Source: Candidatus Galacturonatibacter soehngenii
Lineage (GTDB): Bacteria > Bacillota > Clostridia > Lachnospirales > Lachnospiraceae
Assembly (NCBI RefSeq): GCF_008830185.1
Contig: NZ_WAGX01000005.1
Span: 992,001-1,056,000, forward strand
Length of the DNA stretch: 64,000 nt
Direction of reading: 5' to 3'
The translations under genes and the position numbers were made by a program. Every line of letters starts with the position of its first letter. Position 1 is the first letter of the stretch. Shown one piece after another: positions 16,668-25,186 of this stretch. Below the pieces are notes generated by a model. It was not told the DNA's origin, did no database searches, and saw only the letters and a program-made list of their open reading frames with translations.

Positions 16668-18437
16668 TTATTTTGCCCAAAGGCTTTCATTGTTAAAATG
16701 CTTATCTAACTGTGCACTAAACCAACGACCATTTAACACCTGCTTTACAATCGTATCTTTTGCTTCTTGCGAAATAGTCGTATCTGCTTCAATTTGTTTT
16801 AAAACATCATCATAAGAAATGGTGCGATCTTGCATTGAAATCATTGCCTTTTCTTTATCTGCATCTAGTACTAATGTCTGTCCAGCTGCATCTTTGGACC
16901 ATTGCTCCCAAGTCACAAGACCTTCTTCGTTTGGATCTCCTGTTTTGATAAAATTAGCAATATAGCTTCTAAACTGTTTACCCAAATCCTTTATTCCATC
17001 GAATGTGTATGGTTCTGCAAACATTGCCTGATAGGTCGCATTATCAGAATCAAGAAGTGGTACGAAAACACCGTGGAAAGCGCCAAGGTTTGCCATATCT
17101 CCTACAACCTCTTTGTTCTCACCATAGGATATGGTTGTTAGATAAATAGGTGCTTTATAGTTATCAGCCATAGTAATTGCAGACTCTTGTGCATTAAATA
17201 ATTCATATAACATACTTCCGTACTTATTTGCAAATGTATATTCTGCATTCTTTGTTTCATCTGTAAATAAGGTTCCATCTCCATACTCTTTTGCAAAGTA
17301 AGGATCACTTGCCGCAAAGAAAGAGAATTCAGAAGTTGAGGTAAGCATTAATAATGGTACTGAATTATAGTTTGTTGTAGCAAAGCCTTCTTTTGGAATT
17401 ACAGTGCCGTCGTTAAATATATGAGGGAATACACTCATGCGGATACCTGCATTCATCATAACTTTTGCAAGACGCTCTGCAGAAAGCGTATATAAATATT
17501 CTTTCACCTCAGCATCACTGGTCTGTAACCATTCTTTTGCTTCTTCTACATCTGCTTTTTTACCATCTTCTACTGCTAAAGGAGCTAAAGCTGTGGCAAT
17601 TGTTTTTACACTTGCATCGGTATCTGCAATTGTCATACCACCACTAAATGAAATTGCTTTTTGGAACTTTCCTTCAAATAATGGTGAAATTAGCATTGCC
17701 ATAACATCACGTCCGCCTGCCGAAAATCCTGATATTGTAATATTATCTTTATCTCCGCCAAACGCTTCAATATTTGCATGAATCCAATCAAGTGCCTTTG
17801 CAATATCAAGTAAAGTATAGTTACCAGAGTCCTCATTTGCATCCCCTGTTTGTAATGCTGGCAGACAATTAAAGCCCAGCACACCCAAACGATAGTTTAA
17901 AGAGATAAAAATACTATTTGTATCATTTGCTAATGTAGAACCAATGATCTCTGTGGATTTTCCTGATTGGTTATTTCCACCGTGGATAAACACCACAACT
18001 GGTAAACTTGTATCTTGTGTATTTGGTCTATAAATATCTAGATTCAAGCAGTCTTCACTACCGATTACTTCTCCGTTTGCAACTTGAACACCAAGATTAC
18101 CATCTTTGGTTGCATCGAATACTTCTGTCCAGTTATCTGGGTCTTGTGGTGCTTTCCATCTCAAATCTCCAACTGGTGCTTTTGCATATGGAACTCCCTT
18201 CCACTCAATGGTCTGCTTCGCCTCATTTACGCTACCTTTTACTGGCCCAAATGCAGTATCTCTAAGGGTAACATCTGCTTCTTTTTCTTGGTCAGCTTCC
18301 TTTACTTCCTCAGTCGTTGTTTCCTGCTTCGTATCTTCTGCAGGCGCTTGCGTACTTGTCTCATTTTTTGCGCATCCTACCATCAAAGTTGAAATCGTTA
18401 ATACACATAATAAACTTTTCCATATTCTTTTTTTCAT
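16668..18437 (-). CDS. Type B carboxylesterase, lipoprotein
   Basis: 589-residue alpha/beta hydrolase of the carboxylesterase/para-nitrobenzyl esterase family. A lipoprotein signal (LMVGC, Cys at about 22) and an acidic/Thr linker (to about residue 55) show that it is anchored outside the membrane. The catalytic Ser is in GFSAGG; VVFIHGGN forms the oxyanion hole; EDCLNLDIYRP is the family signature; a His in LGAFHGVF may complete the triad. It may cleave ester side groups from plant polymers or other esters. GGAGG before ATG 18437. The leader carries a promoter and a LicT-type antiterminator site, so sugar availability probably controls it. Confidence 0.9.
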   Translation of the reverse strand: MKKRIWKSLLCVLTISTLMVGCAKNETSTQAPAEDTKQETTTEEVKEADQEKEADVTLRDTAFGPVKGSVNEAKQTIEWKGVPYAKAPVGDLRWKAPQDPDNWTEVFDATKDGNLGVQVANGEVIGSEDCLNLDIYRPNTQDTSLPVVVFIHGGNNQSGKSTEIIGSTLANDTNSIFISLNYRLGVLGFNCLPALQTGDANEDSGNYTLLDIAKALDWIHANIEAFGGDKDNITISGFSAGGRDVMAMLISPLFEGKFQKAISFSGGMTIADTDASVKTIATALAPLAVEDGKKADVEEAKEWLQTSDAEVKEYLYTLSAERLAKVMMNAGIRMSVFPHIFNDGTVIPKEGFATTNYNSVPLLMLTSTSEFSFFAASDPYFAKEYGDGTLFTDETKNAEYTFANKYGSMLYELFNAQESAITMADNYKAPIYLTTISYGENKEVVGDMANLGAFHGVFVPLLDSDNATYQAMFAEPYTFDGIKDLGKQFRSYIANFIKTGDPNEEGLVTWEQWSKDAAGQTLVLDADKEKAMISMQDRTISYDDVLKQIEADTTISQEAKDTIVKQVLNGRWFSAQLDKHFNNESLWAK

Positions 18438-18577
18438 AAAAATCCTCCTTAAATCTTATAAAATTCTCCTAATACTACATTACCCAAAATTAAATTACCC
18501 GTATCCTCCTTTCTATTTTTCTTATTTATTTGCAACTAGCTAATTACTAGTGTCACAACTTGAAATAAAAAAACAAC

Positions 18578-18628
18578 AAAAAAAACCCAATCCTATCCAT
18601 AGTAAATCATACATGAATAGTTAGGTTT
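18578..18628 (-). terminator. Leader terminator overlapped by antiterminator site
   Basis: On the minus strand, AACCTAAC and the following bases pair, with small bulges, with GGATAGGATTGGGTT, and a run of eight T follows. Its 5' arm overlaps the end of the antiterminator sequence, so the two structures exclude each other. Located about 140 bases before the esterase start. Confidence 0.8.
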
Positions 18629-18652
18629 TGCCTGCTGTTCAGTAACAATCCT
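18621..18652 (-). promoter_or_regulatory. RAT site for a LicT/BglG-family RNA antiterminator
   Basis: The minus strand reads GGATTGTTACTG, then AACAGCAGGC, then AAAACC, which is the ribonucleic antiterminator (RAT) pattern bound by LicT/BglG/SacY coanti-terminators. When the protein is bound, the overlapping terminator cannot form. No gene with the RNA-binding (CAT) domain is in this window; the LicR-type regulator at 3351-5270 has a DNA-binding domain instead. The controlling protein must be elsewhere. Confidence 0.85.
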
Positions 18653-18686
18653 GTTCTTAGTTATTATTTATAATATCATTTTCAAT

Positions 18687-18715
18687 ATATTAATATAAAC
18701 TAGTATATTTGTCAA
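18687..18715 (-). promoter_or_regulatory. Sigma-A promoter of the esterase leader
   Basis: TTGACA (complement at 18710-18715), 17-base spacer, TAATAT (18687-18692) on the minus strand. Transcription would start near 18680, giving a leader of about 240 bases containing the antiterminator site and terminator. Confidence 0.75.
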
Positions 18716-18836
18716 TACCTTTTATTTTTCTTTCGTTATTTTGTATATATTCGTCTGTTAATTAGATGTTTTGTGTTTTGTTTTGTATGGAAGATTGGTT
18801 ACTGTTCATGCACATAAGGAATAACTTCCTATAAAG

Positions 18837-18874
18837 CAAAAAAGCACAGAGAATCAAATGAATTCTCTGTGCTT
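18837..18874 (-). terminator. Intrinsic terminator of fba
   Basis: 13-bp stem AAGCACAGAGAAT / ATTCTCTGTGCTT with a 7-base loop and a T run on the minus strand, eight bases after the fba stop. Confidence 0.93.
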
Positions 18875-18882
18875 ATTATTAT

Positions 18883-19749
18883 TTATTCTGCTTTTCCAAC
18901 AGATCCAAATAACTCCATTTTTTCTTTAACAGTTGCTTTGATTGCCTCTGTTCCTGGTGCTAAAAGTTTACGTGGATCAAAACCTTTTCCAGATAAATCT
19001 TTTCCTTCTTCAATGTATTTACGTGTTGCTTCTGCAAAAGTAAGCTGACACTCTGTATTCACATTGATTTTTGCAACTCCAAGTGAAATCGCTTCTTTAA
19101 TCATTTTTTCTGGAATACCAGTTCCTCCATGAAGTACGAGTGGCATTTCTCCTGTTAATTTTTGAATTTCTGCTAACACTTCAAAGTTTAATCCTGTCCA
19201 GTTTTCAGGATATTTTCCATGAATGTTACCAATTCCTGCTGCAAGCATAGTTACACCTAAATCTGCAATTGCTTTACATTCGTTCGGATCTGCAACTTCT
19301 CCATTACCTACAACACCGTCTTCTTCTCCACCGATTGAACCAACTTCTGCTTCGATAGACATTCCTTTTTCTTCACAGATTTTTACTAACTCTGTAGTCT
19401 TTTCAATATTCTCAGCAATTGGATAATGGGAACCATCAAACATAATGGATGAGAATCCTGCTTCGATACATTTCATACATCCTTCAAAACTACCGTGATC
19501 TAAGTGAAGTGCTACTGGTACAGTTATGTTTAACTCTTCCATCATTCCATTTACCATACCTACTACTGTTTTATAGCCTGTCATATATTTTCCCGCACCT
19601 TCAGATACACCTAAGATAACTGGGGATTTATTCTCCTGAGCTGTCAATAAAACTGCCTTGGTCCACTCTAAGTTATTGATATTAAACTGACCAACTGCAT
19701 ATTTTCCTGCTTTCGCTTTTTGAAGCATTTCTTTTGCTGATACTAACAT
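18883..19749 (-). CDS. fba: Class II fructose-1,6-bisphosphate aldolase
   Basis: 288-residue zinc-dependent aldolase cleaving fructose-1,6-bisphosphate to dihydroxyacetone phosphate and glyceraldehyde-3-phosphate in glycolysis. Motifs: VALHLDHGS (catalytic Asp and zinc His), AEVGSIGGEEDG, GIGNIHGKYP and VLHGGTGIP (zinc histidines and phosphate binding). ATG 19749 is chosen since GGAGG lies eight bases ahead; the longer reading frame from 19764 has none. Single gene with a strong terminator. Confidence 0.95.
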   Translation of the reverse strand: MLVSAKEMLQKAKAGKYAVGQFNINNLEWTKAVLLTAQENKSPVILGVSEGAGKYMTGYKTVVGMVNGMMEELNITVPVALHLDHGSFEGCMKCIEAGFSSIMFDGSHYPIAENIEKTTELVKICEEKGMSIEAEVGSIGGEEDGVVGNGEVADPNECKAIADLGVTMLAAGIGNIHGKYPENWTGLNFEVLAEIQKLTGEMPLVLHGGTGIPEKMIKEAISLGVAKINVNTECQLTFAEATRKYIEEGKDLSGKGFDPRKLLAPGTEAIKATVKEKMELFGSVGKAE

Positions 19750-19922
19750 AATTCTTTCCTCCATATATTTTAATTTGTTGTGAATTTACTATAAATTCCA
19801 TTTTCTTTTAATCGGTTACACTCCAAAACTTCGTTTCTTCGTATAACCATTATACCTTATTTTTTTGTAAAAGAAAATATGAAATTGTTAAATTTTTCAC
19901 TTTTAAGTCATTTGCACTATAG

Positions 19923-20870
19923 TTATTTTGCAAAACAGTCATCCTTTATTGTATTTTGTTCGATAAGAAGTGGTTTATTTAAGTCAACTTTAATATTTAA
20001 AGCTTGCTTATTGCAACGAATAACACTCTTACAATGCTCGCCACCAAATTCTCCATCAAGCGTCCATGGTATGGCTTCTTCTGAGGTTATTACAACTTTA
20101 TCTGTCTTATAAGAATAGATATAGCTACTATCTAGATTTTCAATTAGTAATGTTGCGATAATGTCTTGAAGTTCAATTGGATTGTTGGGCTTTTTGATAA
20201 AAGCTGCTTCAAACAACCCATCATCAAGCAAAATATTTCGTGATGTGATATGTTTAAAACCACCTACTGAAACCGAATTCGTAACCATTCCAAAAATAAA
20301 TTCATCTTCAATTGTTTCCCCATTGCATTCTATTTTTAAATGATATGATTTGATCGAGCCAAGTCTTTTCATTCCTTCCAGAATGTAAGCCGCATGTCCT
20401 AGCACATTTTTTGCCTCTTGCTTTGTTTGATAGGATACATCTGTAAAGATTCCAAATGCAGCGATATAAACATAGTAATCATCATTAAAACTTCCTATAT
20501 CACTCAAAAAATAATCTTCTCCAACTGCTACTTCTGCCGCCTTTAACATGTTTTTTGGAATCTTAAGACTATTGGCAAAATCATTCGTGCTACCAGCAGG
20601 AATATAACCAATTGGAAGTTTTTCTTCACGTTTCATCATTCCTGATACCACTTGGTCAAGTGTTCCATCACCGCCACTACACACCACCAAATCATACGTA
20701 TTTTGCGGTAAGTCCCTTGTTAGTTCCATTGCATCCTGATTTCCTTGTGTCGGATATATGGTTATTTCATAATTATTCTTGGTAAAAATGTCTAGTATAT
20801 CAACTAACTTATTTCTTATCTGAGCCTTACCTGCATAAGGGTTAAAGATAAACATCATTTTCTTTCTCAT
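19923..20870 (-). CDS. Diacylglycerol/lipid kinase family protein (YegS/DagK-like)
   Basis: 315-residue kinase of the DAGK catalytic-domain family, which phosphorylates diacylglycerol or related lipids. Motifs: FNPYAGKA at the start (nucleotide binding), VVCSGGDGTLDQVVSGMM (GGDGT), and GYIPAGSTNDFANSL. The C-terminal beta-sandwich ends near residue 310. AGGAG before ATG 20870. It follows the Crh-like gene by about 97 bases that hold a hairpin, so it may be part of the same long operon. Confidence 0.88.
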   Translation of the reverse strand: MRKKMMFIFNPYAGKAQIRNKLVDILDIFTKNNYEITIYPTQGNQDAMELTRDLPQNTYDLVVCSGGDGTLDQVVSGMMKREEKLPIGYIPAGSTNDFANSLKIPKNMLKAAEVAVGEDYFLSDIGSFNDDYYVYIAAFGIFTDVSYQTKQEAKNVLGHAAYILEGMKRLGSIKSYHLKIECNGETIEDEFIFGMVTNSVSVGGFKHITSRNILLDDGLFEAAFIKKPNNPIELQDIIATLLIENLDSSYIYSYKTDKVVITSEEAIPWTLDGEFGGEHCKSVIRCNKQALNIKVDLNKPLLIEQNTIKDDCFAK

Positions 20871-20893
20871 AATGCACTCCTATCGTCACGTAA

Positions 20894-20927
20894 ATGTATG
20901 ACCGTGGATAATCCTACGGTCATACAT
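20894..20927 (-). terminator. Hairpin between Crh-like and lipid kinase genes
   Basis: 12-bp perfect stem ATGTATGACCGT / ACGGTCATACAT with a 10-base loop. No T run follows on the minus strand, so termination would be weak; it may be an mRNA-processing or stabilising hairpin. Confidence 0.5.
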
Positions 20928-20967
20928 AAAACGAATCAAAACCTATTGCCTTTAAAACTCAAAAAAC

Positions 20968-21228
20968 CTACATTTCATTACTACTTAAATATTTTTCAAT
21001 ATTTAAAATTGCCTCTTCTTCATCCGTACCTTCTGCTGACACGACTACAGACTCACCTGCTGCTAATCCTAGCGTCATCATACCCATGATACTTTTTGCA
21101 TTAACTTTCTTTTCCCCATATTCCACATAAATATCACTTTCATACTGGCTTGCAACCTGTACTAACAGCGCAACTGGTCTCGCCTCTAGTCCTGATGGAA
21201 TTTTAATTGTAATTGGTTTCTTTGTCAT
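20968..21228 (-). CDS. crh: Crh-like HPr-family protein (His15 replaced by Glu)
   Basis: 86-residue HPr fold. The loop that normally carries the phosphorylated histidine (GLHARP) reads GLEARP, so residue 15 is Glu and the protein cannot pass phosphate in the PTS. The regulatory site is intact: NAKSIMGMM with Ser46 in register, the target of HPr kinase. This is the pattern of Bacillus Crh (Gln15, Ser46), which acts with CcpA in catabolite repression and in methylglyoxal control. The gene overlaps whiA by 4 bases and follows rapZ-whiA as crh does in Bacillus, and hprK lies 4 kb upstream on the same strand. I checked the Glu codon (GAG) in the DNA. Confidence 0.88.
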   Translation of the reverse strand: MTKKPITIKIPSGLEARPVALLVQVASQYESDIYVEYGEKKVNAKSIMGMMTLGLAAGESVVVSAEGTDEEEAILNIEKYLSSNEM

Positions 21229-22190
21229 AATATCTCCTCCTTATCGAATTCCCTAAGTTCTTGTGCTAAATTACTTAATTTTCTCAGTCTATGATTCACC
21301 CCAGATTTGCCTACAGGGGGACTTAGTAATTCACCTATTTCTTTTAACGTTGCTTCCGGGTATTCTAATCGAATTCTTGCCACATCGCCTAAGCCTTCTG
21401 AAAGTCCTTCAAATCCCATTCGCGCTTTTATATATTTTATATCTTCAATCTGCTTTACAGCAGCTGATACCGTTTTATTAATGTTAGCCGTCTCGCAATT
21501 AACCTGACGATTAACCGAGTTTCGCATTTCCTTCAAGATACGTACATTCTCCAAATTCATGAGGGCTACATGGGCTTCCATTACATTGAGAATCTCAACT
21601 ATTTGAGCGCCTTCTTTGATATACACCACATAATACTTCTTTCTTTGAACAATCTTAGATTCAAGTTCAAAGGTATTGATGATATTTTGAAGTTGAACTG
21701 CCTTATCATGTTTTGTACACACAATTTCTAAATGGTAAAATTTCTCGGGATCACTAATCGAACCAGATGCTAAAAATGCACCTCTAATAAAAGCTCTTTT
21801 ACAACAAGAATTTTGTATGACCAAATTACTAACTATGGATAGATTCTCTTTGATTTCTCCATCTTCAATTAGTTTACATGCATTTAATACACGAACAGAA
21901 TCCTCATGTCCTTTTATTAAAATTGAGTATGTTCTAGTTTTCTTTAAATATACGTTCCTGCGGATTGAAATTTCAGTATTTATATTAAATGTTTTTTTAA
22001 TTAATGTAAAGTATTTTCTTGCAACTGCTACATTCTCTGTATGAACTTTGATACAATACTTATCTTCAATAGAAATGATGACTTTGCCACAAAGACTTAT
22101 GATAGCCGCTATTTCTGCAATCTGGCAATGCCTTCCTAAGCTGATTTGCCTGGAAAGTTCATCTTTTACATCACTTGAAAAAGACATCAT
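21225..22190 (-). CDS. whiA: WhiA-type DNA-binding protein
   Basis: 321-residue WhiA: two degenerate LAGLIDADG repeats in the N-terminal two-thirds (including RAFIRGAFLASGSISDPEK), then a C-terminal helix-turn-helix (about 225-310, with LKEIGELLSPPVGKSGVNHRL). WhiA controls sporulation and division in Actinobacteria and supports division and lipid balance in Firmicutes. It lies between rapZ (11-base gap) and the Crh-like gene (4-base overlap); the usual yvcK gene of the Bacillus order is absent between rapZ and whiA. ATG start with a GGAGTG site. Confidence 0.93.
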   Translation of the reverse strand: MMSFSSDVKDELSRQISLGRHCQIAEIAAIISLCGKVIISIEDKYCIKVHTENVAVARKYFTLIKKTFNINTEISIRRNVYLKKTRTYSILIKGHEDSVRVLNACKLIEDGEIKENLSIVSNLVIQNSCCKRAFIRGAFLASGSISDPEKFYHLEIVCTKHDKAVQLQNIINTFELESKIVQRKKYYVVYIKEGAQIVEILNVMEAHVALMNLENVRILKEMRNSVNRQVNCETANINKTVSAAVKQIEDIKYIKARMGFEGLSEGLGDVARIRLEYPEATLKEIGELLSPPVGKSGVNHRLRKLSNLAQELREFDKEEIL

Positions 22191-22201
22191 GCCACTCCTA
22201 T

Positions 22202-23080
22202 CTATATACTTTTTCTTATTGCATCCTTTTGGATGTCTCTATGCTCAACCTTAAGACCAAATTCCTTATTTGTTGTTAATCGTTCAAACAACTTATTGGC
22301 CAATGTTACCGACCTATGTTTACCACCTGTACAGCCAATTGCAATTACCAACTGATTTTTACCTTCTGCAATATAGTTTGGAATTAAGAAACGAATCATA
22401 TCTTCTAGCTTGTTTAAGAATTGTCCTGCCACTTCAAATCCCATAACATAGTCTTGAATGGCTTGTTCATTCCCAGTCTTTGGCTTTAGTTCATCAATAT
22501 AGTAAGGATTGGGAAGAAATCTCACATCAAAGACTAAATCTGCATCGCTAGGAATCCCATACTTAAATCCAAAAGACAATACGGTGATAAATAAATTATT
22601 ATAACCTTCATTTTTTACAAAGATATTATCCAGTTCACTTTTTAGCTCTCTTGTTAAGAGCTGGCTGGTATCAATGATGTAGTCTGCCTGTTTCTTTAAG
22701 AAATTTAATTTGTTACGTTCCTCTTCGATTCCTTGATCTACGCGTCCTTCTAAAGCCAAAGGATGATTTCTTCTTGTCTCTTTATATCGTTTCACTAAAA
22801 CAGAATCTGATGCATCTAAAAATAAAATTTCATATTGAAATCCACTTGCTATCAAATCCTCTAAGACATGTTCAAGCTCTGAAAGTGCCTGTCCTGAACG
22901 AATGTCAACTCCCAGAGCAATATTATTTACATCAATCGATTGCTTATATGTCAATTCTGCAAATTTACGAATAAGGAGAAGTGGTAGATTATCCACGCAA
23001 AAATATCCAATGTCTTCCAGCATCTTTAACGCTGTACTTTTTCCTGCTCCCGACATTCCAGTTACAATTACAAATCTCAT
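22202..23080 (-). CDS. rapZ: RapZ/YvcJ-type nucleotide-binding protein
   Basis: 292-residue P-loop protein: Walker A GMSGAGKS at residues 8-15 and the C-terminal RapZ domain with the ligand-binding region IGCTGGKHRSV. In Enterobacteria RapZ directs RNase E to small RNAs; in Firmicutes YvcJ hydrolyses GTP/ATP and affects competence. ATG 23080 has GGAGGG four bases ahead; the GTG upstream would place this site inside the gene. First of rapZ-whiA-crh. Confidence 0.93.
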   Translation of the reverse strand: MRFVIVTGMSGAGKSTALKMLEDIGYFCVDNLPLLLIRKFAELTYKQSIDVNNIALGVDIRSGQALSELEHVLEDLIASGFQYEILFLDASDSVLVKRYKETRRNHPLALEGRVDQGIEEERNKLNFLKKQADYIIDTSQLLTRELKSELDNIFVKNEGYNNLFITVLSFGFKYGIPSDADLVFDVRFLPNPYYIDELKPKTGNEQAIQDYVMGFEVAGQFLNKLEDMIRFLIPNYIAEGKNQLVIAIGCTGGKHRSVTLANKLFERLTTNKEFGLKVEHRDIQKDAIRKSI

Positions 23081-23167
23081 AATTCCCTCCACTCGTGCAA
23101 TTTACCCTGCACATACTACTTCAGTATGAAAGTTATCCCTTTATACTTTCTCCATTTTGTAAATCAA

Positions 23168-24079
23168 CTAAAATTCACCAAGCATTTTAACCTCTGTCTC
23201 CAATTTGACACCAAATTGTTCCCAAACTTGATTTTGAACATATCGAATCAACTGTATTACATCCTTTGCTGTAGCATTATTTTTATTAATGATAAATCCA
23301 CAATGCTTTTCGGATACCTGAGCTCCTCCGATAGCGTAGCCTCTAAGGCCTGCGTCCATAATAAGCTTTCCTGCAAAATAACCCTTTGGACGTTTAAAAG
23401 TACTTCCTGCACTTGGATACTCCAACGGCTGCTTATCTGCTCTTCTTTGACCATAATCATCTATTATAGCCTTAATCTCAGTGCAATCACCACACTCTAG
23501 TCCGATTTCTGCTTCTAATACCGTATAATGATTTGTACTAATGACACTGGTTCGATAACCAAATTGAAGTTCTTCGTTTGTAAGTGTTTTTATATTTCCT
23601 TCTTCATCCATTACTGTGACAGTGGTTAATACCTGCTGCATTTCGCCACCATATGCTCCTGCATTCATAACAGCTGCTCCACCAATGGTACCTGGTATCC
23701 CTGCTGCAAATTCAAAATTCTTTAATCCTGCTTCGCAAGCCTTTGTAGCAATGTCAGATAACAGTGCTCCTGCTTGTGCCTTAATACTTAACTTATTTAT
23801 CTCAATCTCATTAAAATTATTGTAAATCTTTATGATAGCCCCATGGTATCCATTATCACTAACTAATAAATTACTTCCATTTCCTACTACACAAAACGGT
23901 ATGTTTTGCTTTTTTAAAAATAAAATGGTACTCTTAATTTCTTCTATCGTGTGAGGTATTATATAGTAGTCTGCTTTTCCTCCTACTTTAAAAGTAGTAT
24001 GTTTATACATAGGTTCATCAACTAAGACATGTTCAATACCTGCTATATTACAAAGCTGATTTAATATTTCTTTATCCAC
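23168..24079 (-). CDS. murB: UDP-N-acetylenolpyruvoylglucosamine reductase
   Basis: 303-residue type-II MurB, FAD enzyme reducing enolpyruvyl-UDP-GlcNAc to UDP-MurNAc in cell-wall synthesis. FAD-binding motifs GNGSNLLVSDNG and AGIPGTIGGAAVMNAGAYGGE are present; YPSAGSTFKRP contains the catalytic Ser. The C-terminal Glu region EVKMLGEF ends the protein. It lies 87 bases before rapZ on the same strand. Confidence 0.95.
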   Translation of the reverse strand: MDKEILNQLCNIAGIEHVLVDEPMYKHTTFKVGGKADYYIIPHTIEEIKSTILFLKKQNIPFCVVGNGSNLLVSDNGYHGAIIKIYNNFNEIEINKLSIKAQAGALLSDIATKACEAGLKNFEFAAGIPGTIGGAAVMNAGAYGGEMQQVLTTVTVMDEEGNIKTLTNEELQFGYRTSVISTNHYTVLEAEIGLECGDCTEIKAIIDDYGQRRADKQPLEYPSAGSTFKRPKGYFAGKLIMDAGLRGYAIGGAQVSEKHCGFIINKNNATAKDVIQLIRYVQNQVWEQFGVKLETEVKMLGEF

Positions 24080-24251
24080 GCTGACTCCTCGGTTCTATTT
24101 TCATTCAAAGTAAAAGTATCATAAGGATATTTTTACTTCTTTCCTCTATTTATATGTTTCATTTTTTCAATTCACTACAATATAATACAATATCTCAATA
24201 TAGAATTCAACCTTATATAGAATTTATCATGTTACTGTATGAACTGTAACT

Positions 24252-25184
24252 TTATAATACTAGTTTTGCCGCTCCAAATATTCCTGCATCATTACCAAGC
24301 TCTGCAAGTGAAAATTTAGTCTCCTTACATGCAGCAAATGCACGTAATACATAATATTTTTTAATATAGTCAATTAAAATGCTTCCCGCTTTTGAAACGC
24401 CTCCTCCAATAACAAATACTTCTGGATCTGTTACTGCCGCTACATTTGCAAGGGCTGTGCCAAGATACTTGCCAAATTGCTCGGCAACTGATATCGCAAG
24501 AGCATCATTTTCTTTTACTGCATCAAATACAGCTTTTGCAGAAATCTCACCATTTCTTAAAAGAGAAGGGGAATCACTAAGTTCTAAAGCCTTTTTAGCA
24601 AGGCGAACTACTCCTGTAGCAGATGCCATCTGCTCTAAACAGCCTTTTTTTCCACATCCGCAAGTATCTGTTTCACTGTCTTCTACATGTATATGTCCGA
24701 CTTCACCACCAGCACCATTGGTACCTGTTATTATTTCACCGTTATGAATGATTCCGCCGCCTACACCTGTGCCTAATGTAATCATAACAACATTTTTGCT
24801 TCCTCGTCCTCCACCTTGCCACATTTCTCCAAGCGCGGCTACGTTTGCATCATTTCCTGCCTTCACCTTTAAATGAGTTAACTTCTCTAATTCATTTGCT
24901 ACATTAAAGATTCCCCAGCCAAGATTAACCGCATTCAATACCGTTCCATCTTCTTTCACAGGTCCTGGTACACCTATTCCAACACCTGCTACGTCTTGAA
25001 TTTCAATAGCTTTCTCACTTATTTTTGCCTGAATGGACGCTGCGATATCTGGTAATATATGTTTACCCTTCTCTTGTGTTCTCGTAACGATTTCCCATTT
25101 ATCCATTACTTGTCCGTCTGCTTGAAATAATCCCAACTTAACTGTTGTTCCACCCACATCAACACCAAAACATACTTTACTCAT
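24252..25184 (-). CDS. glcK: ROK-family glucokinase
   Basis: 310-residue ROK sugar kinase, phosphorylating glucose with ATP. N-terminal phosphate loop GVDVGGTTVKLGLF, sugar-binding GNDANVAALGE, EVGHIHV (Glu and His) and the zinc-binding CGCGKKGCLEQMASATG. No DNA-binding domain, so it is an enzyme, not a repressor. It starts 2 bases after the hprK stop, so translation is coupled. It supplies glucose-6-phosphate from glucose released by cytoplasmic glycosidases and phosphorylases. Confidence 0.93.
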   Translation of the reverse strand: MSKVCFGVDVGGTTVKLGLFQADGQVMDKWEIVTRTQEKGKHILPDIAASIQAKISEKAIEIQDVAGVGIGVPGPVKEDGTVLNAVNLGWGIFNVANELEKLTHLKVKAGNDANVAALGEMWQGGGRGSKNVVMITLGTGVGGGIIHNGEIITGTNGAGGEVGHIHVEDSETDTCGCGKKGCLEQMASATGVVRLAKKALELSDSPSLLRNGEISAKAVFDAVKENDALAISVAEQFGKYLGTALANVAAVTDPEVFVIGGGVSKAGSILIDYIKKYYVLRAFAACKETKFSLAELGNDAGIFGAAKLVL

Positions 25185-25186
25185 TT

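Noticed and set aside
18438-18577. Short reading frame after a GGAGG site in the esterase leader
   Set aside because: The only frame begins with TTG and has about 12 codons; nothing else supports translation.
18780-18825. Second RAT-like sequence on the plus strand near the fba terminator
   Set aside because: Only a few bases resemble the RAT start; the second half and the overlapping terminator are missing.
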